The notes beneath the pieces are model-generated. The model did no database searches, had not been told where the DNA came from, and saw only the letters and a program-made list of their open reading frames with translations. A DNA stretch of 64,000 nucleotides from Pseudomonas arsenicoxydans (lineage in GTDB: Bacteria; Pseudomonadota; Gammaproteobacteria; Pseudomonadales; Pseudomonadaceae), in NCBI RefSeq assembly GCF_900103875.1, contig NZ_LT629705.1, forward strand, positions 5,713,001 through 5,777,000. The letters are read 5' to 3'. The translations under genes were made by a program, and so were the position numbers. Numbering within the stretch: the first letter of the stretch is position 1; each line of letters opens with the position of its first letter. This document shows positions 12,806 to 21,929 of this stretch, piece after piece.

Positions 12806-13732
12806 ATGAAATCACCATCCCAGACCAACGCAATTGACTTCGATAACGCCAAATTGCAGCGCCTGGGCTTTGGTCAAAAGCCTCCCGTTCTGGAGCGGCC
12901 ATTCAGCCTCGCACAATTGCGTCAGCAACTTGGCCAGCAACTGCAGACCAGCCTTGAGCCACAACGCATTCTCGGACTTTTCTTCCGCGAGATTCAGCGT
13001 GTCGTGCCACTGGATGCGCTGACTTACAAGCACACCGCCAGCGACTTGCGCCTGGAGCTCGGGCAGCGCGGCCACCATTCGGTCACCTATAGCCTCGTCC
13101 ATGAAGATGAGAACCTGGGTGATCTGATTTTCCGCCGCAACCAGCGATTCAGCGAATACGAACAGGCCTCGCTGGAATCGTTGCTGCCCACCTTGCTGTT
13201 CCCGATCCGCAACGCCCTGCTCTATCGGGCCGCGACTCAAAGCGCATTGCGCGATCCACTGACCGGTACCGGTAATCGCATCGCGATGGATCAGACGTTG
13301 CAGCGTGAAATCGAGATGTCGCGAAGGCACTTGATGCCGTTGTCGCTACTGATGCTGGATATCGATCATTTCAAAAATGTAAATGACAACTACGGACACA
13401 GCGCAGGCGATGACGTGCTCAAGGCTGTCGCAGCTTCGATCAAGAATCAATTGCGAAACGTGGACATGGTGTTTCGCTTTGGGGGCGAAGAATTCCTGAT
13501 CCTGCTTTCCAATACCAATCGGGAAGCAGCGGCCATGGTCGGCGAACGACTGCGGTTTGCAGCACAGGCCCAGGACTACAAGGCCGACGGCAACCTGGTC
13601 GAACTGACGGTCAGCCTGGGTTGTTCGACCCTGCTGCCCGGAGAGTCTGCCGAAAGTTTGTTGCGACGAGCCGACAGCGCGCTGTATGTCGCCAAGCGCG
13701 AGGGCCGTAACCGGCTGCAGATGGCGGGCTGA
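12806..13732 (+). CDS. Diguanylate cyclase (GAF-like sensor + GGDEF)
   Basis: A 308-residue soluble protein. The N-terminal half (about 30-145) looks like a GAF-type sensor, with no membrane segment. The C-terminal GGDEF domain has the active-site variant GGEEF near residue 226 (FRFGGEEFLIL), which is catalytically competent in the family. An allosteric I-site RNVD lies five residues upstream, so product inhibition by cyclic-di-GMP is expected. AGGGG precedes the ATG by about 10 bases. A strong terminator follows. It converges on undA, and another cyclic-di-GMP gene lies just beyond. The input signal is unknown. Confidence 0.9.
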   Translation: MKSPSQTNAIDFDNAKLQRLGFGQKPPVLERPFSLAQLRQQLGQQLQTSLEPQRILGLFFREIQRVVPLDALTYKHTASDLRLELGQRGHHSVTYSLVHEDENLGDLIFRRNQRFSEYEQASLESLLPTLLFPIRNALLYRAATQSALRDPLTGTGNRIAMDQTLQREIEMSRRHLMPLSLLMLDIDHFKNVNDNYGHSAGDDVLKAVAASIKNQLRNVDMVFRFGGEEFLILLSNTNREAAAMVGERLRFAAQAQDYKADGNLVELTVSLGCSTLLPGESAESLLRRADSALYVAKREGRNRLQMAG

Positions 13733-13747
13733 GAACATCAGCAACAC

Positions 13748-13797
13748 CATAAAAAAATGAGGGAGCGAGTAAACTCGCTCCCTCATTTTTTGTTTGT
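13748..13797. terminator. Bidirectional rho-independent terminator
   Basis: A perfect long stem, AATGAGGGAGCGAGT / ACTCGCTCCCTCATT, with A and T runs on opposite sides serves both the GGDEF gene on plus and undA on minus. Confidence 0.93.
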
Positions 13798-13809
13798 GCT
13801 GCCTATGGA

Positions 13810-14604
13810 TCAGCTCTCGGCAAACGCCATGCGTTCACGTGCCACGGGAGCCTTTTCCGAATGCTCCAGTTGCATGCAGCGCTCCAGAAACAGGTGCATG
13901 TAGTCATAGCTTTTGCAGACAGCCTGGCGCAATTCCACTTGCAGCGACTTGCTCGGGTTCATGCCGGCCAGCGTGCAGATGATTTCCAGCGCTTCCCATG
14001 GATGGGCGTCATCGTACTGGGCGTGCATCTTCAACCACTTCATGGCCCGCTTACGATCCTCCTCAGGGAAGGCAGCCGCATACACGCCACTGGAACAGAC
14101 CAGTGCCGACCACTCTCCGGTGGCGCCTTCGATCGCATAGTTGGTGGCGGCGATGGCAACGATCAGAGAATCCGCCGAGCTGGTGTGCCAGCACCAGTGA
14201 CTCAACGCGTGAAGTTCCGGGGCAACGTTTTGCGCCTGCAGATCTTCCAGGCTGACGCCGTGTGCCCGACTCCAGTTCACCCAGTAATCGGCATGGTTCA
14301 ATTCGACACGAATGTTGCGCATCAGCCAGCGACGCGCCATGTCCTCACCGGGGTGGCGGGCAAAGCGGGTCTTGGTCAGGTTCTGTGCCATGTATAACGC
14401 GAACTGCTCAACCACCGGCCAGCCACCAATGAGGTACTGACGCATGGTTTTTGCGCTGAGTTTGTTATCTCGCATGCGCTGATACAGTTCGTGTTCTACA
14501 ACCCGGCGCTTACTCTCGCTGCAATCCTTGATGAGCTGTTGCGCCCAGGCAGGATAACTTGCAGCTTCCATGAGTGGTCCGGTTCGGTTGAATGTGTCGA
14601 TCAC
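13810..14604 (-). CDS. undA: Medium-chain fatty acid decarboxylase (1-undecene synthase), heme-oxygenase-like diiron fold
   Basis: I recognise this 264-residue protein as UndA, the Pseudomonas enzyme that oxidatively decarboxylates lauric acid to the volatile 1-undecene. Such proteins are often mislabelled TenA-family transcriptional regulator. Metal ligands of the fold are visible at the expected spacing: Glu66 (VVEQF), Glu101 and His104 (RVELNHADY), Glu159 (AIEGATGEW), His194 (KMHAQYDDAH) and nearby Asp198 or Asp199 and His201. There is no signal peptide. The start is a GTG at 14604 with AAAGGAG 7 bases upstream. It is transcribed alone or just after the GGDEF/EAL gene 45 bases upstream on the same strand, and shares a terminator with the convergent diguanylate cyclase gene. 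Recognition is from memory of the family. Confidence 0.9.
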   Translation of the reverse strand: MIDTFNRTGPLMEAASYPAWAQQLIKDCSESKRRVVEHELYQRMRDNKLSAKTMRQYLIGGWPVVEQFALYMAQNLTKTRFARHPGEDMARRWLMRNIRVELNHADYWVNWSRAHGVSLEDLQAQNVAPELHALSHWCWHTSSADSLIVAIAATNYAIEGATGEWSALVCSSGVYAAAFPEEDRKRAMKWLKMHAQYDDAHPWEALEIICTLAGMNPSKSLQVELRQAVCKSYDYMHLFLERCMQLEHSEKAPVARERMAFAES

Positions 14605-14649
14605 TGTCGGGCTCCTTTTGATTGTGATTGTTAGGATCAGCTAGAGATT

Positions 14650-17109
14650 TCAACGGAACGTACCAGGCGCCTTGAATAACAAAGGTTGGGGCCTGGCGGG
14701 ACGACTTTGCAAACTATCGCAGGTAAACAGATGCGGGCGTTCAATGACATACCCTTGAGCGAAATCGACCCCGATCTCCAGCAATGCCTGCTCGATCTGG
14801 GGCGTCTCCACAAACTCGGCAATCGTGCGTTTACCCATGACATGGCCGATGTGATTGATCACTTCTACCATGGCGCGGTTAATCGGGTCGTCCAGCATAT
14901 CCTTCACGAAACTTCCATCGATCTTCAAGAAGTCTACAGGTAAATGTTTCAAGTAGGCGAACGAGGACATCCCGGCGCAGAAGTCATCCAATGAAAAATG
15001 GCAACCTAAACCTTTGAGTTCGTTGATAAATCTAATGGCGCTTCCCAAATTTGAAATTGCACTGGTTTCTGTAATTTCAAAACAAATCATTTCAGGAGGA
15101 ATGGACCACACAACGAATTGCTCACGCAAGAAGTCCAGAAACGCATCATCTCCGATAGTAGTGCCTGACAGATTGATCGCACACATGGCCAACGGGCCTT
15201 TGCGTTCTTCTGCAATACATTGGGCAATGATCTTGAAAACGTTTTCCACCACCCAACGGTCCAGCGCAGTCATCAGCCCGTAACGCTCTGCCGCCGGAAT
15301 GAAACTGTCAGGCAATATCATGCGCCCGGCTTCGTCATGCAGACGTAGCAGGATTTCTATATGCCCGCCCCCTTGTTGAGTGTGTCCAAGCGGCGCGATT
15401 TCCTGGGAGTAGAGGCAAAAGCGGTCTTCTTCCAGCGCCATGTGCAGGCGCTGCACCCACGCCATTTCACCGAATCGCAGGGACAACTCCGAATCATCGG
15501 CATGATAGACCTGCACACGATTACGCCCCTTCTCCTTGGCCATGTAACAGGCCATATCCGCGGCGCGCAACGAGGCTTCAAGGGTGGTCGGCGTTTGCGC
15601 GACATGAACCAGCCCGATGCTGACCGTTGTCACGAAAGGCCGGCCTTTCCAGACGAAATGCAGATTCTGCACGGTCTGACGCAGGCTCTCGGCAATTTTC
15701 TCGGCCGCTTCCGGCGGACAGTTTTCCAGCAGAATACCGAACTCGTCGCCACCCAGTCGTGCCAGGGTGTCACCTTCGCGCAAGCCCGATTGCAGCAGCG
15801 CGCAGATATGCCGCAACAGTTCATCGCCCGCCGCGTGGCCGCAGGTATCGTTGACCAGTTTGAATTGATCCAGATCGAGAAACATCAACGCGTGGCGACC
15901 GGAGTGCCGCGTCAGATTGTGCATTGCCTGCTCCAGGCGATACTCAAACTCCCGGCGGTTGGCCAACCCGGTCAAGGCGTCATGGGTCGCCTGCCAGGAC
16001 AGATTGGCGATGTACTGGCGCTCCTGAGTCATGTCATGCAACACCAGCACCGTGCCACTGACCTTGCCGGCATTACGGATCGGCGCGCCGACCAGGGTGA
16101 CCGAGACGGTGCTGCCATCCAGGCGCTGGATCAGTTTGGAATGTTCGCTGCCACCACTGAGCTGACCGCTCAGGATGTGTTCAATCAGCGTGAACCCATC
16201 CGCCTGAGCGTTTTCATCCAGCAGATTGAACAAGGCTGCCAGCGGCAAGCCCATGGCTTGCTCGCCTTTCCAGTGGGTCAGTGCCTCGGCCGCCGGGTTC
16301 ATGTAGGCGATCGCCCCCTCGACATCCGTGGTAATGACCCCGTCGCCAATGGATTGCAACGTGATCTGCGCCCGGTCCTTCTCCAACTGCAAGGCCTCGG
16401 CGAAAGCGTGGCGCTGCTTGAGCAGTTTGTGCGTGCGCATCAGGGCCAATGCAATCAAGCCCAGGGCCGTGGCGAGGTTCGTCACCAGCAGCAGGCGCAA
16501 AATCAGACGCGAGCCCTCGCCCAAGGCATCACTGAACGCTTTGGCGGCAGGCGTCACACCGTCGTTGATCGCAAAAATCTGCGCCTTCCAGCGCTGGATG
16601 TCGGCGTCCGATGCCTGGCCTTCGGTAATGCGCTGATGCATCTCCTGGGCGACGTCATCGAGCCGCACCAGATAGGCATCACCCACCGTCCAACGATCAA
16701 TGGCCTTTTCCAGGTAACTGAAGTGCCTGAAATTGAGGTACAGCCAGATCAAGCTGGAGACGTCGTCAGGGTGGTTGCCACCTTTAAGAATGGCTACACG
16801 CGCAGCTTCGATATTCGGCGGTTCGTGGTCCAGCGCCAACCGCAACTCGTGGCCCCCCTGAGGGACGGCAATGGCGTTCTGGTACTTGAGAAAAATCGCC
16901 CCATCACGGCTGTCCGCGTAGAGATTAAGGTAATAGATGGCATCCTTCTGGCCCTTGGACCAGAGGCTTTCTCCGGCGACATAGCCGCGAACCGCCGAAA
17001 GCACATACAGACTGACCCCACCCAATAGCGCCTGAAACAGCACTACCGCGATAAATGGCCAGACGATGCCCAACAACCTTGGCGTTCCGAGAGTCCGCTT
17101 TTGCTTCAT
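14650..17109 (-). CDS. Membrane-bound PAS-GGDEF-EAL cyclic-di-GMP protein
   Basis: An 819-residue protein. A transmembrane segment (about 14-38), a periplasmic sensor region and a second transmembrane segment (about 202-225) lead to a PAS domain (about 245-365), then GGDEF and EAL domains. The GGDEF is intact (LARLGGDEFGIL, near 453) with an RxxD I-site (REGD). The EAL signature reads E-I-L (near 584), and the DDFGTG loop is DDFCAG. Other catalytic residues are present: Asn in INLSG, Glu in FEITET, Lys in LKIDGSFV, Glu in AEFVE and Gln in QGYV, so phosphodiesterase activity is plausible. AAGGGAC precedes the ATG. Net activity cannot be told from sequence. Confidence 0.92.
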   Translation of the reverse strand: MKQKRTLGTPRLLGIVWPFIAVVLFQALLGGVSLYVLSAVRGYVAGESLWSKGQKDAIYYLNLYADSRDGAIFLKYQNAIAVPQGGHELRLALDHEPPNIEAARVAILKGGNHPDDVSSLIWLYLNFRHFSYLEKAIDRWTVGDAYLVRLDDVAQEMHQRITEGQASDADIQRWKAQIFAINDGVTPAAKAFSDALGEGSRLILRLLLVTNLATALGLIALALMRTHKLLKQRHAFAEALQLEKDRAQITLQSIGDGVITTDVEGAIAYMNPAAEALTHWKGEQAMGLPLAALFNLLDENAQADGFTLIEHILSGQLSGGSEHSKLIQRLDGSTVSVTLVGAPIRNAGKVSGTVLVLHDMTQERQYIANLSWQATHDALTGLANRREFEYRLEQAMHNLTRHSGRHALMFLDLDQFKLVNDTCGHAAGDELLRHICALLQSGLREGDTLARLGGDEFGILLENCPPEAAEKIAESLRQTVQNLHFVWKGRPFVTTVSIGLVHVAQTPTTLEASLRAADMACYMAKEKGRNRVQVYHADDSELSLRFGEMAWVQRLHMALEEDRFCLYSQEIAPLGHTQQGGGHIEILLRLHDEAGRMILPDSFIPAAERYGLMTALDRWVVENVFKIIAQCIAEERKGPLAMCAINLSGTTIGDDAFLDFLREQFVVWSIPPEMICFEITETSAISNLGSAIRFINELKGLGCHFSLDDFCAGMSSFAYLKHLPVDFLKIDGSFVKDMLDDPINRAMVEVINHIGHVMGKRTIAEFVETPQIEQALLEIGVDFAQGYVIERPHLFTCDSLQSRPARPQPLLFKAPGTFR

Positions 17110-17526
17110 GAGGTCCCTTGTATTAGCACTACCAGATCATCATTCCACGTGATCGCTAAAGCTAGACTAGGGTGCGTAATCGATCCCGGCAAGCCAGCGC
17201 CCATATTTTGCGCATACACGTGCCTGCGACCGATCAGCGCTTCGCCGTCGAGCCGTGGACCTGTACCGCATTTTTTATTCATTCGGGCTGAAACGGGGTC
17301 TCCCTCCCGTCGGCCACATACTAGCGCATCTGCAGGCGTTGAATCTGACAACCTGGAACTACCCACGAGCCGGAAATCCGCTTCAACGCACCATCGAGGC
17401 GTGCGTGTCGACGACCAACAGGCTGACAGCAATACTGTGCAAAATCAGTTAATTGGCAGACCGGGAAACAGCCTTCACAGTTCCAAAAACCGACGCAGGA
17501 TGATTCTGAAGTGCGACGCACTTCAC
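17110..17526. other. Intergenic region (417 bases) upstream of the PAS-GGDEF-EAL gene
   Basis: Between the ABC exporter stop (17527) and the GGDEF/EAL start (17109), both on minus. Short open frames are present on both strands, but none has a good ribosome-binding site or recognisable product. It presumably contains the promoter and leader of the GGDEF/EAL gene. Confidence 0.5.
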
Positions 17527-19344
17527 TCAATGTTGCTGCAAATGCCCATAAAGCTTGGCGTACAAACCACCTTCGGCAATCAGTTGCTGATGGTCGCCAT
17601 CCTCGGCAATTTGTCCTCCGTCGAACACCAGCACGCGATCGGCCTGCTTCACCGCCGACAACCGATGCGCGATGATCAGCGTGGTGCGGTGGCTCAGGAA
17701 CCGCGCCAACGCCTGGTGCAGGTTGTATTCGGTGGCCGCGTCCAGCGCCGAGGTGGCCTCATCGAGAATCACGACCTTGGGCTCGGCAAGCACCATCCGT
17801 GCAATGGCCAGTCGTTGACGCTGACCTCCGGATAAACGCACCCCGGAACGTCCGACGATGCTGTCCAGACCATCGGGCAACTCTCGAACGGTCTGGTGCA
17901 ACTGCGCAATTTCCAGCGCCTGCCAGCAGGCCTCGTCGCTGCGCAGACGGCCCATCGTCAGGTTGGCACGGATGGTGTCGTTGAACAGCGCAGGGTGCTG
18001 CAAGACCACGGCAACATTTTCCCGCACGACCTCCAGACCGATCTCCTGCTGAGTCGAACCGCCGAAGCGAATGCTCCCGGCAAGCGGCGTGTACAGCCCC
18101 AGCAGCAATTGCACCAAGGTGCTTTTGCCGCCGCCACTGGCACCGACGATGGCCACTTTTTCACCGGGTGCGATGGACAGGTCCATCTTGTTTAATACCA
18201 GCTCGTCGCTATAGCCGAAGCTCAGCCCCCGGACTTCAATGCCCACGGTCTCACGCCCCTGGAACGGGTCGACCCCACCGGGGTATTGCGGCTCATCGGC
18301 GCGGGCCAGCAGTTCGTTGATCCGTGACAGTGCACCGCCGGCGGCGTAATAGGCGTACTGCAAATTGAGCAGTTGCTCCACCGGACCGATCATGAACCAA
18401 AGGTAGCTGAACACCGCCAGCATCTGGCCGATGGACAGGTCGGAAAACAGCACGGTGAGCATCGCTGCCGCACGGAAAATATCGATGCCGAACTGGAACA
18501 GCAAACCGCTTGCACGGTTGGAGGCATCGGTTTTCCACTGCGAATTCACGGCGTAATCGCGCACTTCCCGGGCGCGCTGTCCCAGACGCCCGAGGAAAAA
18601 CCCCTGACGGTTGCCGGCGCGCACTTCCTGAATGGCATCGAGTGTTTCGGTCAACGCCTGGGTGAAGCGCGAAGTACTGTCGTTCTCGAGTTTCTTCAGG
18701 TGCTTGACCCGCTTGCCCAACTGCACCGTTGCGTAAATCACCAACGGGTTGAACAGCAAAATCAGCAGCGCCAGCTTCCAGTGCATCCACATCAGGATCG
18801 ATGCGGTGCCCACCAGCGTCAGCATGGCGACGAGAAAACGGCTGAGGGTTTCGCCGACGAATTTATCCAGCGTGTCCAAGTCGGTGACAAGGTGCGTGGT
18901 CACCGTGCCGCTACCCAGGCTTTCGTATTCGCCCAGGGAAATGCACTTGAGCCGCTCGATCAACCGCACGCGAATGCGATAGACGATGTCCTTGGCCAAC
19001 GCCGCAAACAACTTCGCCTGCACCACGTTGAACAACAAGGCGCCACAGCGCAGCAACAAGGTCACCAGCAGCATCAGGCCGATGTAGCCTGCTGCTTTCT
19101 GCCAGCCTTGGGGCAGTGCGTGATTCATGATCTTCAGGGCTGCGTCGCCGTGCCCCAGCAACACTTCGTCGACCAGCAATGGCAGCAGCAACGGAATCGG
19201 CACGCTGCACAAAGTAGCCAGCACCGCGACGCCATTGGCGATCCACAGGGATTTTTTATGGTGCAGGGCCAATCGACGGATTTCGGCCCAACTCAGCCGA
19301 TCGACACGCTTGGGAACGGGCGCGCCATCGGGCAGGTCATGCAC
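17527..19344 (-). CDS. ABC exporter, fused membrane and ATPase domains (MsbA/MdlB type)
   Basis: A 605-residue half-transporter. The N-terminal six-helix export domain spans about 25-300 and the ATPase domain about 340-600. Motifs are Walker A GASGGGKST, Q-loop VLQHPALF, signature LSGGQRQRL, Walker B VVILDEATSALD and H-loop IIAHRLS. The substrate cannot be predicted. The start is a GTG at 19344 that overlaps the last 8 bases of the preceding DsbA-like gene (GTGCATGA) with a GGAG inside that gene, so the two are translationally coupled. An ATG 15 codons upstream lies wholly within the neighbour and is less likely. It forms the end of a trhO-dsbA-like-ABC run. Confidence 0.88.
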   Translation of the reverse strand: MHDLPDGAPVPKRVDRLSWAEIRRLALHHKKSLWIANGVAVLATLCSVPIPLLLPLLVDEVLLGHGDAALKIMNHALPQGWQKAAGYIGLMLLVTLLLRCGALLFNVVQAKLFAALAKDIVYRIRVRLIERLKCISLGEYESLGSGTVTTHLVTDLDTLDKFVGETLSRFLVAMLTLVGTASILMWMHWKLALLILLFNPLVIYATVQLGKRVKHLKKLENDSTSRFTQALTETLDAIQEVRAGNRQGFFLGRLGQRAREVRDYAVNSQWKTDASNRASGLLFQFGIDIFRAAAMLTVLFSDLSIGQMLAVFSYLWFMIGPVEQLLNLQYAYYAAGGALSRINELLARADEPQYPGGVDPFQGRETVGIEVRGLSFGYSDELVLNKMDLSIAPGEKVAIVGASGGGKSTLVQLLLGLYTPLAGSIRFGGSTQQEIGLEVVRENVAVVLQHPALFNDTIRANLTMGRLRSDEACWQALEIAQLHQTVRELPDGLDSIVGRSGVRLSGGQRQRLAIARMVLAEPKVVILDEATSALDAATEYNLHQALARFLSHRTTLIIAHRLSAVKQADRVLVFDGGQIAEDGDHQQLIAEGGLYAKLYGHLQQH

Positions 19345-19975
19345 AGGCGGCGCGCTCCAGCCAACGGCCAAGCAACGGCGACAACTCAATCAAGGGTTGG
19401 TAACCGTTGGTCAACAGCGCCAGTTGACCGTCACGTTCAGCCAGCAATGTCGGGAAGCCGGCAATGCCCAGGTCCTGAACCCAAGTGAAATCAGCAGCGG
19501 TCGCGGCGTGCTGATCGGCACGGTCGAACGCGGCGGCAAATTCGATGCGTGGCAGACCGGCTTTCTCAGCCAGTTCCACCAGCACACTGGCGTGCGTGAC
19601 ATCGCGACCTTCGGCGTAGAACGCATGCTGAATCAGCCCGAGTAGTTTCCACGCGCAATCCGGCGCCAGGCTGCGCGCGGTCACCAGTGCCCGGCAGGCA
19701 GGCTCGGTGTCGTAGACAAACCCGTCTGGCAACGCGCCTTCAATTTTGAACGGCTGGCCGGTGGCCTCTTTGACCGCCTGCCAGTGTTCAAGAATGTAGC
19801 GCCGGGTGGTCGGCTCCAGCGCCGAGCCACTGCCGGTGCGCAAACCGCCGACCACCAAATGCACCTCCACGCCTGCCGCATGCGCCTGCTCGACCAGCGC
19901 ATTGGCCACCGACGCAAAGCCCCAGCACCAGGAACACATCGGGTCCATCACATAGAGCAGGCGGCGTACAGACAT
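19337..19975 (-). CDS. Cytoplasmic DsbA-family (FrnE-like) thioredoxin-fold protein
   Basis: A 212-residue thioredoxin-fold protein. It has a CxxC motif near the N-terminus (DPMCSWCWGF) and a cis-proline loop near the C-terminus (GIAGFPTLL), with the DsbA-type helical insertion between. No signal peptide is present, so it acts in the cytoplasm as an oxidoreductase or isomerase of unknown substrate. Its ATG lies 3 bases after the trhO stop and its own stop overlaps the ABC exporter start, so the three genes are co-transcribed. Confidence 0.87.
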   Translation of the reverse strand: MSVRRLLYVMDPMCSWCWGFASVANALVEQAHAAGVEVHLVVGGLRTGSGSALEPTTRRYILEHWQAVKEATGQPFKIEGALPDGFVYDTEPACRALVTARSLAPDCAWKLLGLIQHAFYAEGRDVTHASVLVELAEKAGLPRIEFAAAFDRADQHAATAADFTWVQDLGIAGFPTLLAERDGQLALLTNGYQPLIELSPLLGRWLERAACA

Positions 19976-19978
19976 GAT

Positions 19979-20920
19979 TCAAGCCTCGGAAGGGGTTTGC
20001 TTGTAGTTGTAGCCGATCGGGTGAGGCAAGTTGCGCGCCTTGGCCAGTTCGATCTGCTTCTGCCGATCAATGGCACTGCGCCGGGTCTTCTCGCTCAGCG
20101 TGTTCCAGCAATGCGGGCAACTGATGCCGGCCACGTAGTGCTCGGAGGCGCGGTCTTCGACGCTTACCGGCGTACGACAGGCATGACACTGATCGTAGTC
20201 GCCTTCGCTGAGGTCATGACGCACGGTCACGCGGTTGTCGAACACAAAGCAGTCGCCCTGCCATTTGGTTTCTTCCTGCGGCACCTCTTCGAGGTACTTC
20301 AGGATGCCACCCTTGAGATGGTAAACCTCATCGAAGCCCTGGCTGAGCATGTAGCTCGACGCCTTCTCGCAACGAATGCCGCCGGTGCAGAACATCGCGA
20401 CTTTCTTGTGCACGGCAGGGTCGAAATTGGCTTTGATGTAATCAGGGAATTCACGAAAACTGGTGGTTTTCGGATCGATGGCGCCTTCGAAGGTGCCGAT
20501 CGAGACCTCGTAATCGTTGCGGGTGTCGATCAACAGCACTTCAGGATCGCTGATCAGCGCATTCCAGTTCTGCGGATCGACGTAGGTGCCGACCTTTTTG
20601 TTCGGGTCCACGCCTTCGACGCCGAGGGTGACGATTTCTTTCTTGAGCTTGACCTTGGTGCGGTAGAACGGCTGATCGTCGCAGTACGACTCTTTGTGGT
20701 CGATGTCGTCCATGCGCGGGTCGTTCTTGAGCCAGGCCATAAGCCCGTCAATGCCTTCACGGCTGCCGGACACGGTGCCGTTGATGCCTTCTTCGGCGAT
20801 CAGCAGCGTGCCTTTGACGCCGTTATCGACCATCGCTTGCAGCAATGGCTCGCGCAGGGCGACGTAATCTTCCAGAGTGACGAACTTATACAGTGCCGCC
20901 ACGACAATCTTTTGTGTCAT
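19979..20920 (-). CDS. trhO: tRNA uridine(34) hydroxylase (rhodanese-domain, YceA/UPF0176)
   Basis: A 313-residue protein with an N-terminal acylphosphatase-like part, a central rhodanese domain with catalytic cysteine in [12 protein letters not shown], and a C-terminal cysteine-bearing region (CHACRTP, GISCPHC) that resembles a metal-binding knuckle. The family hydroxylates U34 of certain tRNAs on the way to 5-oxyacetyl (or methoxy) uridine, using O2. TGGAGAA precedes the ATG. It heads the run trhO-DsbA-like-ABC exporter. Confidence 0.92.
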   Translation of the reverse strand: MTQKIVVAALYKFVTLEDYVALREPLLQAMVDNGVKGTLLIAEEGINGTVSGSREGIDGLMAWLKNDPRMDDIDHKESYCDDQPFYRTKVKLKKEIVTLGVEGVDPNKKVGTYVDPQNWNALISDPEVLLIDTRNDYEVSIGTFEGAIDPKTTSFREFPDYIKANFDPAVHKKVAMFCTGGIRCEKASSYMLSQGFDEVYHLKGGILKYLEEVPQEETKWQGDCFVFDNRVTVRHDLSEGDYDQCHACRTPVSVEDRASEHYVAGISCPHCWNTLSEKTRRSAIDRQKQIELAKARNLPHPIGYNYKQTPSEA

Positions 20921-20964
20921 GGGTGATTCTCCAGGTGGCTACCCTCGCAAAGGGTGAACCGGAT

Positions 20965-20999
20965 GCGAAAAAAAACGCGCCGGGTGAGCGGCGCGTTGC
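20965..20999 (-). terminator. Rho-independent terminator downstream of bolA
   Basis: On the minus strand the stem AACGCGCC / GGCGCGTT is followed by eight or more T residues. It lies about 100 bases past the bolA stop and about 45 bases before the trhO start. Confidence 0.88.
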
Positions 21000-21012
21000 G
21001 GATTTTAGCAAG

Positions 21013-21095
21013 AAAGCAGCTTCGAGCGGTAAGCTTCAAGCGGCAAGTTGAAGCAGGTCACCGTAATCTTGCAGCTTGCAGCTTGAAGCTGCTTT
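21013..21095. repeat. Inverted repeat of AGCTT-rich type, next to the bolA stop
   Basis: Arms AAAGCAGCTTC and GAAGCTGCTTT lie about 60 bases apart, with internal partial copies of GCTTGCAGCTT. It looks like a REP-like element and abuts the bolA stop codon. Confidence 0.65.
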
Positions 21096-21392
21096 TTACT
21101 GCTTTCCTCCAGCACAGGTTGGCGAGGCCGGAGCCGCATCGATCTGTGCCCATTCTTCTGGCGTGTAGGTATGCAGCGCCAACGCATGGAACTCGCCCAT
21201 CAGCTCGCCGAGCGTGCCGTAGACTTTTTGGTGACGCTTGACGCGGTTGAGCCCCTCGAACTGCTGGCTGACCACCACGGCCTTGAAATGGGTCTGCAAC
21301 CCACGGCTGTGCATGTGGCTTTCATCCAGCACTTGCAGGTGCTCGGGCTGTAACAGGCCCAGCGTCGATTCAATGCGTTGTTGCATGGTCAT
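21096..21392 (-). CDS. bolA: BolA family protein
   Basis: A 98-residue BolA-fold protein, a stress- and morphology-linked partner of monothiol glutaredoxins in iron-sulfur handling. The family core HFKAVVVSQQFEG and the later VKRHQKVYGTLGELM with its conserved histidine are visible. The start ATG at 21392 has GGAG 7 bases upstream. The DUF2059 gene ends 12 bases upstream on the same strand, so the two are probably co-transcribed. Confidence 0.92.
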   Translation of the reverse strand: MTMQQRIESTLGLLQPEHLQVLDESHMHSRGLQTHFKAVVVSQQFEGLNRVKRHQKVYGTLGELMGEFHALALHTYTPEEWAQIDAAPASPTCAGGKQ

Positions 21393-21404
21393 ACCGAACT
21401 CCGC

Positions 21405-21929
21405 TTATGGCTTTTTCTTGGCAGGAGCAGCGGCGCCTTTAGGCTCCAGCTCGGCCGTCATGTCAGCCAGCAGTTTGTTGACCACAGGCACTGCGCTTTC
21501 CAGCTTGGCTTGGGTCATCTGGGCCGATTGCTGAGTCAGCTGCGGCATTTTTTCCAGGACTTTCTTGCCCAGTGGCGACTGGTAGAAAGCAACCAGGTCC
21601 TTGAGCTCGGATTCGCTGAAGTTGGTGGTGTAGAGCTTGACCATGTCCGGCTTCAGCTTGTTCCAGCCAATGGCTTGGTCCAGCGCTGCGTTGGCTTTGG
21701 CTTGGTAAGTTTCCAACAAGGCTTTTTTCGATTCAGGGGCTTTGGTCTGTTCAAAGCGCTGAGCGAACATTTGCTGCACTTGCATGTACACCGGAGTGCC
21801 CAATTTGTCAGCGTGCGCCAGGGTCAGGAAAGCTTCGGCACTGGCGTTGTGGCTGGCGGTATCGGCAAAAACAGGGCCGCTGGCGCAAACCAGTGCAACC
21901 GCGGTACAGATGGCACGAAGACGAGTCAT
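21405..21929 (-). CDS. DUF2059 domain secreted protein
   Basis: A 174-residue exported protein. Residues 1-22 are a signal peptide ending PVFA/D. The DUF2059 core includes the helical motif YTTNFSESELKDLVAFYQSP and then LGKKVLEKMP. The C-terminus is Ala/Lys/Pro rich. The function is unknown. AAAGGAAA precedes the ATG. It is upstream of bolA in the same direction. Confidence 0.9.
   Translation of the reverse strand: MTRLRAICTAVALVCASGPVFADTASHNASAEAFLTLAHADKLGTPVYMQVQQMFAQRFEQTKAPESKKALLETYQAKANAALDQAIGWNKLKPDMVKLYTTNFSESELKDLVAFYQSPLGKKVLEKMPQLTQQSAQMTQAKLESAVPVVNKLLADMTAELEPKGAAAPAKKKP

Noticed and set aside
15361..17028. Long open frame on plus, opposite the PAS-GGDEF-EAL gene
   Set aside because: Antisense to clear catalytic domains, with no domain of its own and biased composition.
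17110..17526. Short open frames in the gap upstream of the PAS-GGDEF-EAL gene
   Set aside because: They lack ribosome-binding sites and family resemblance.
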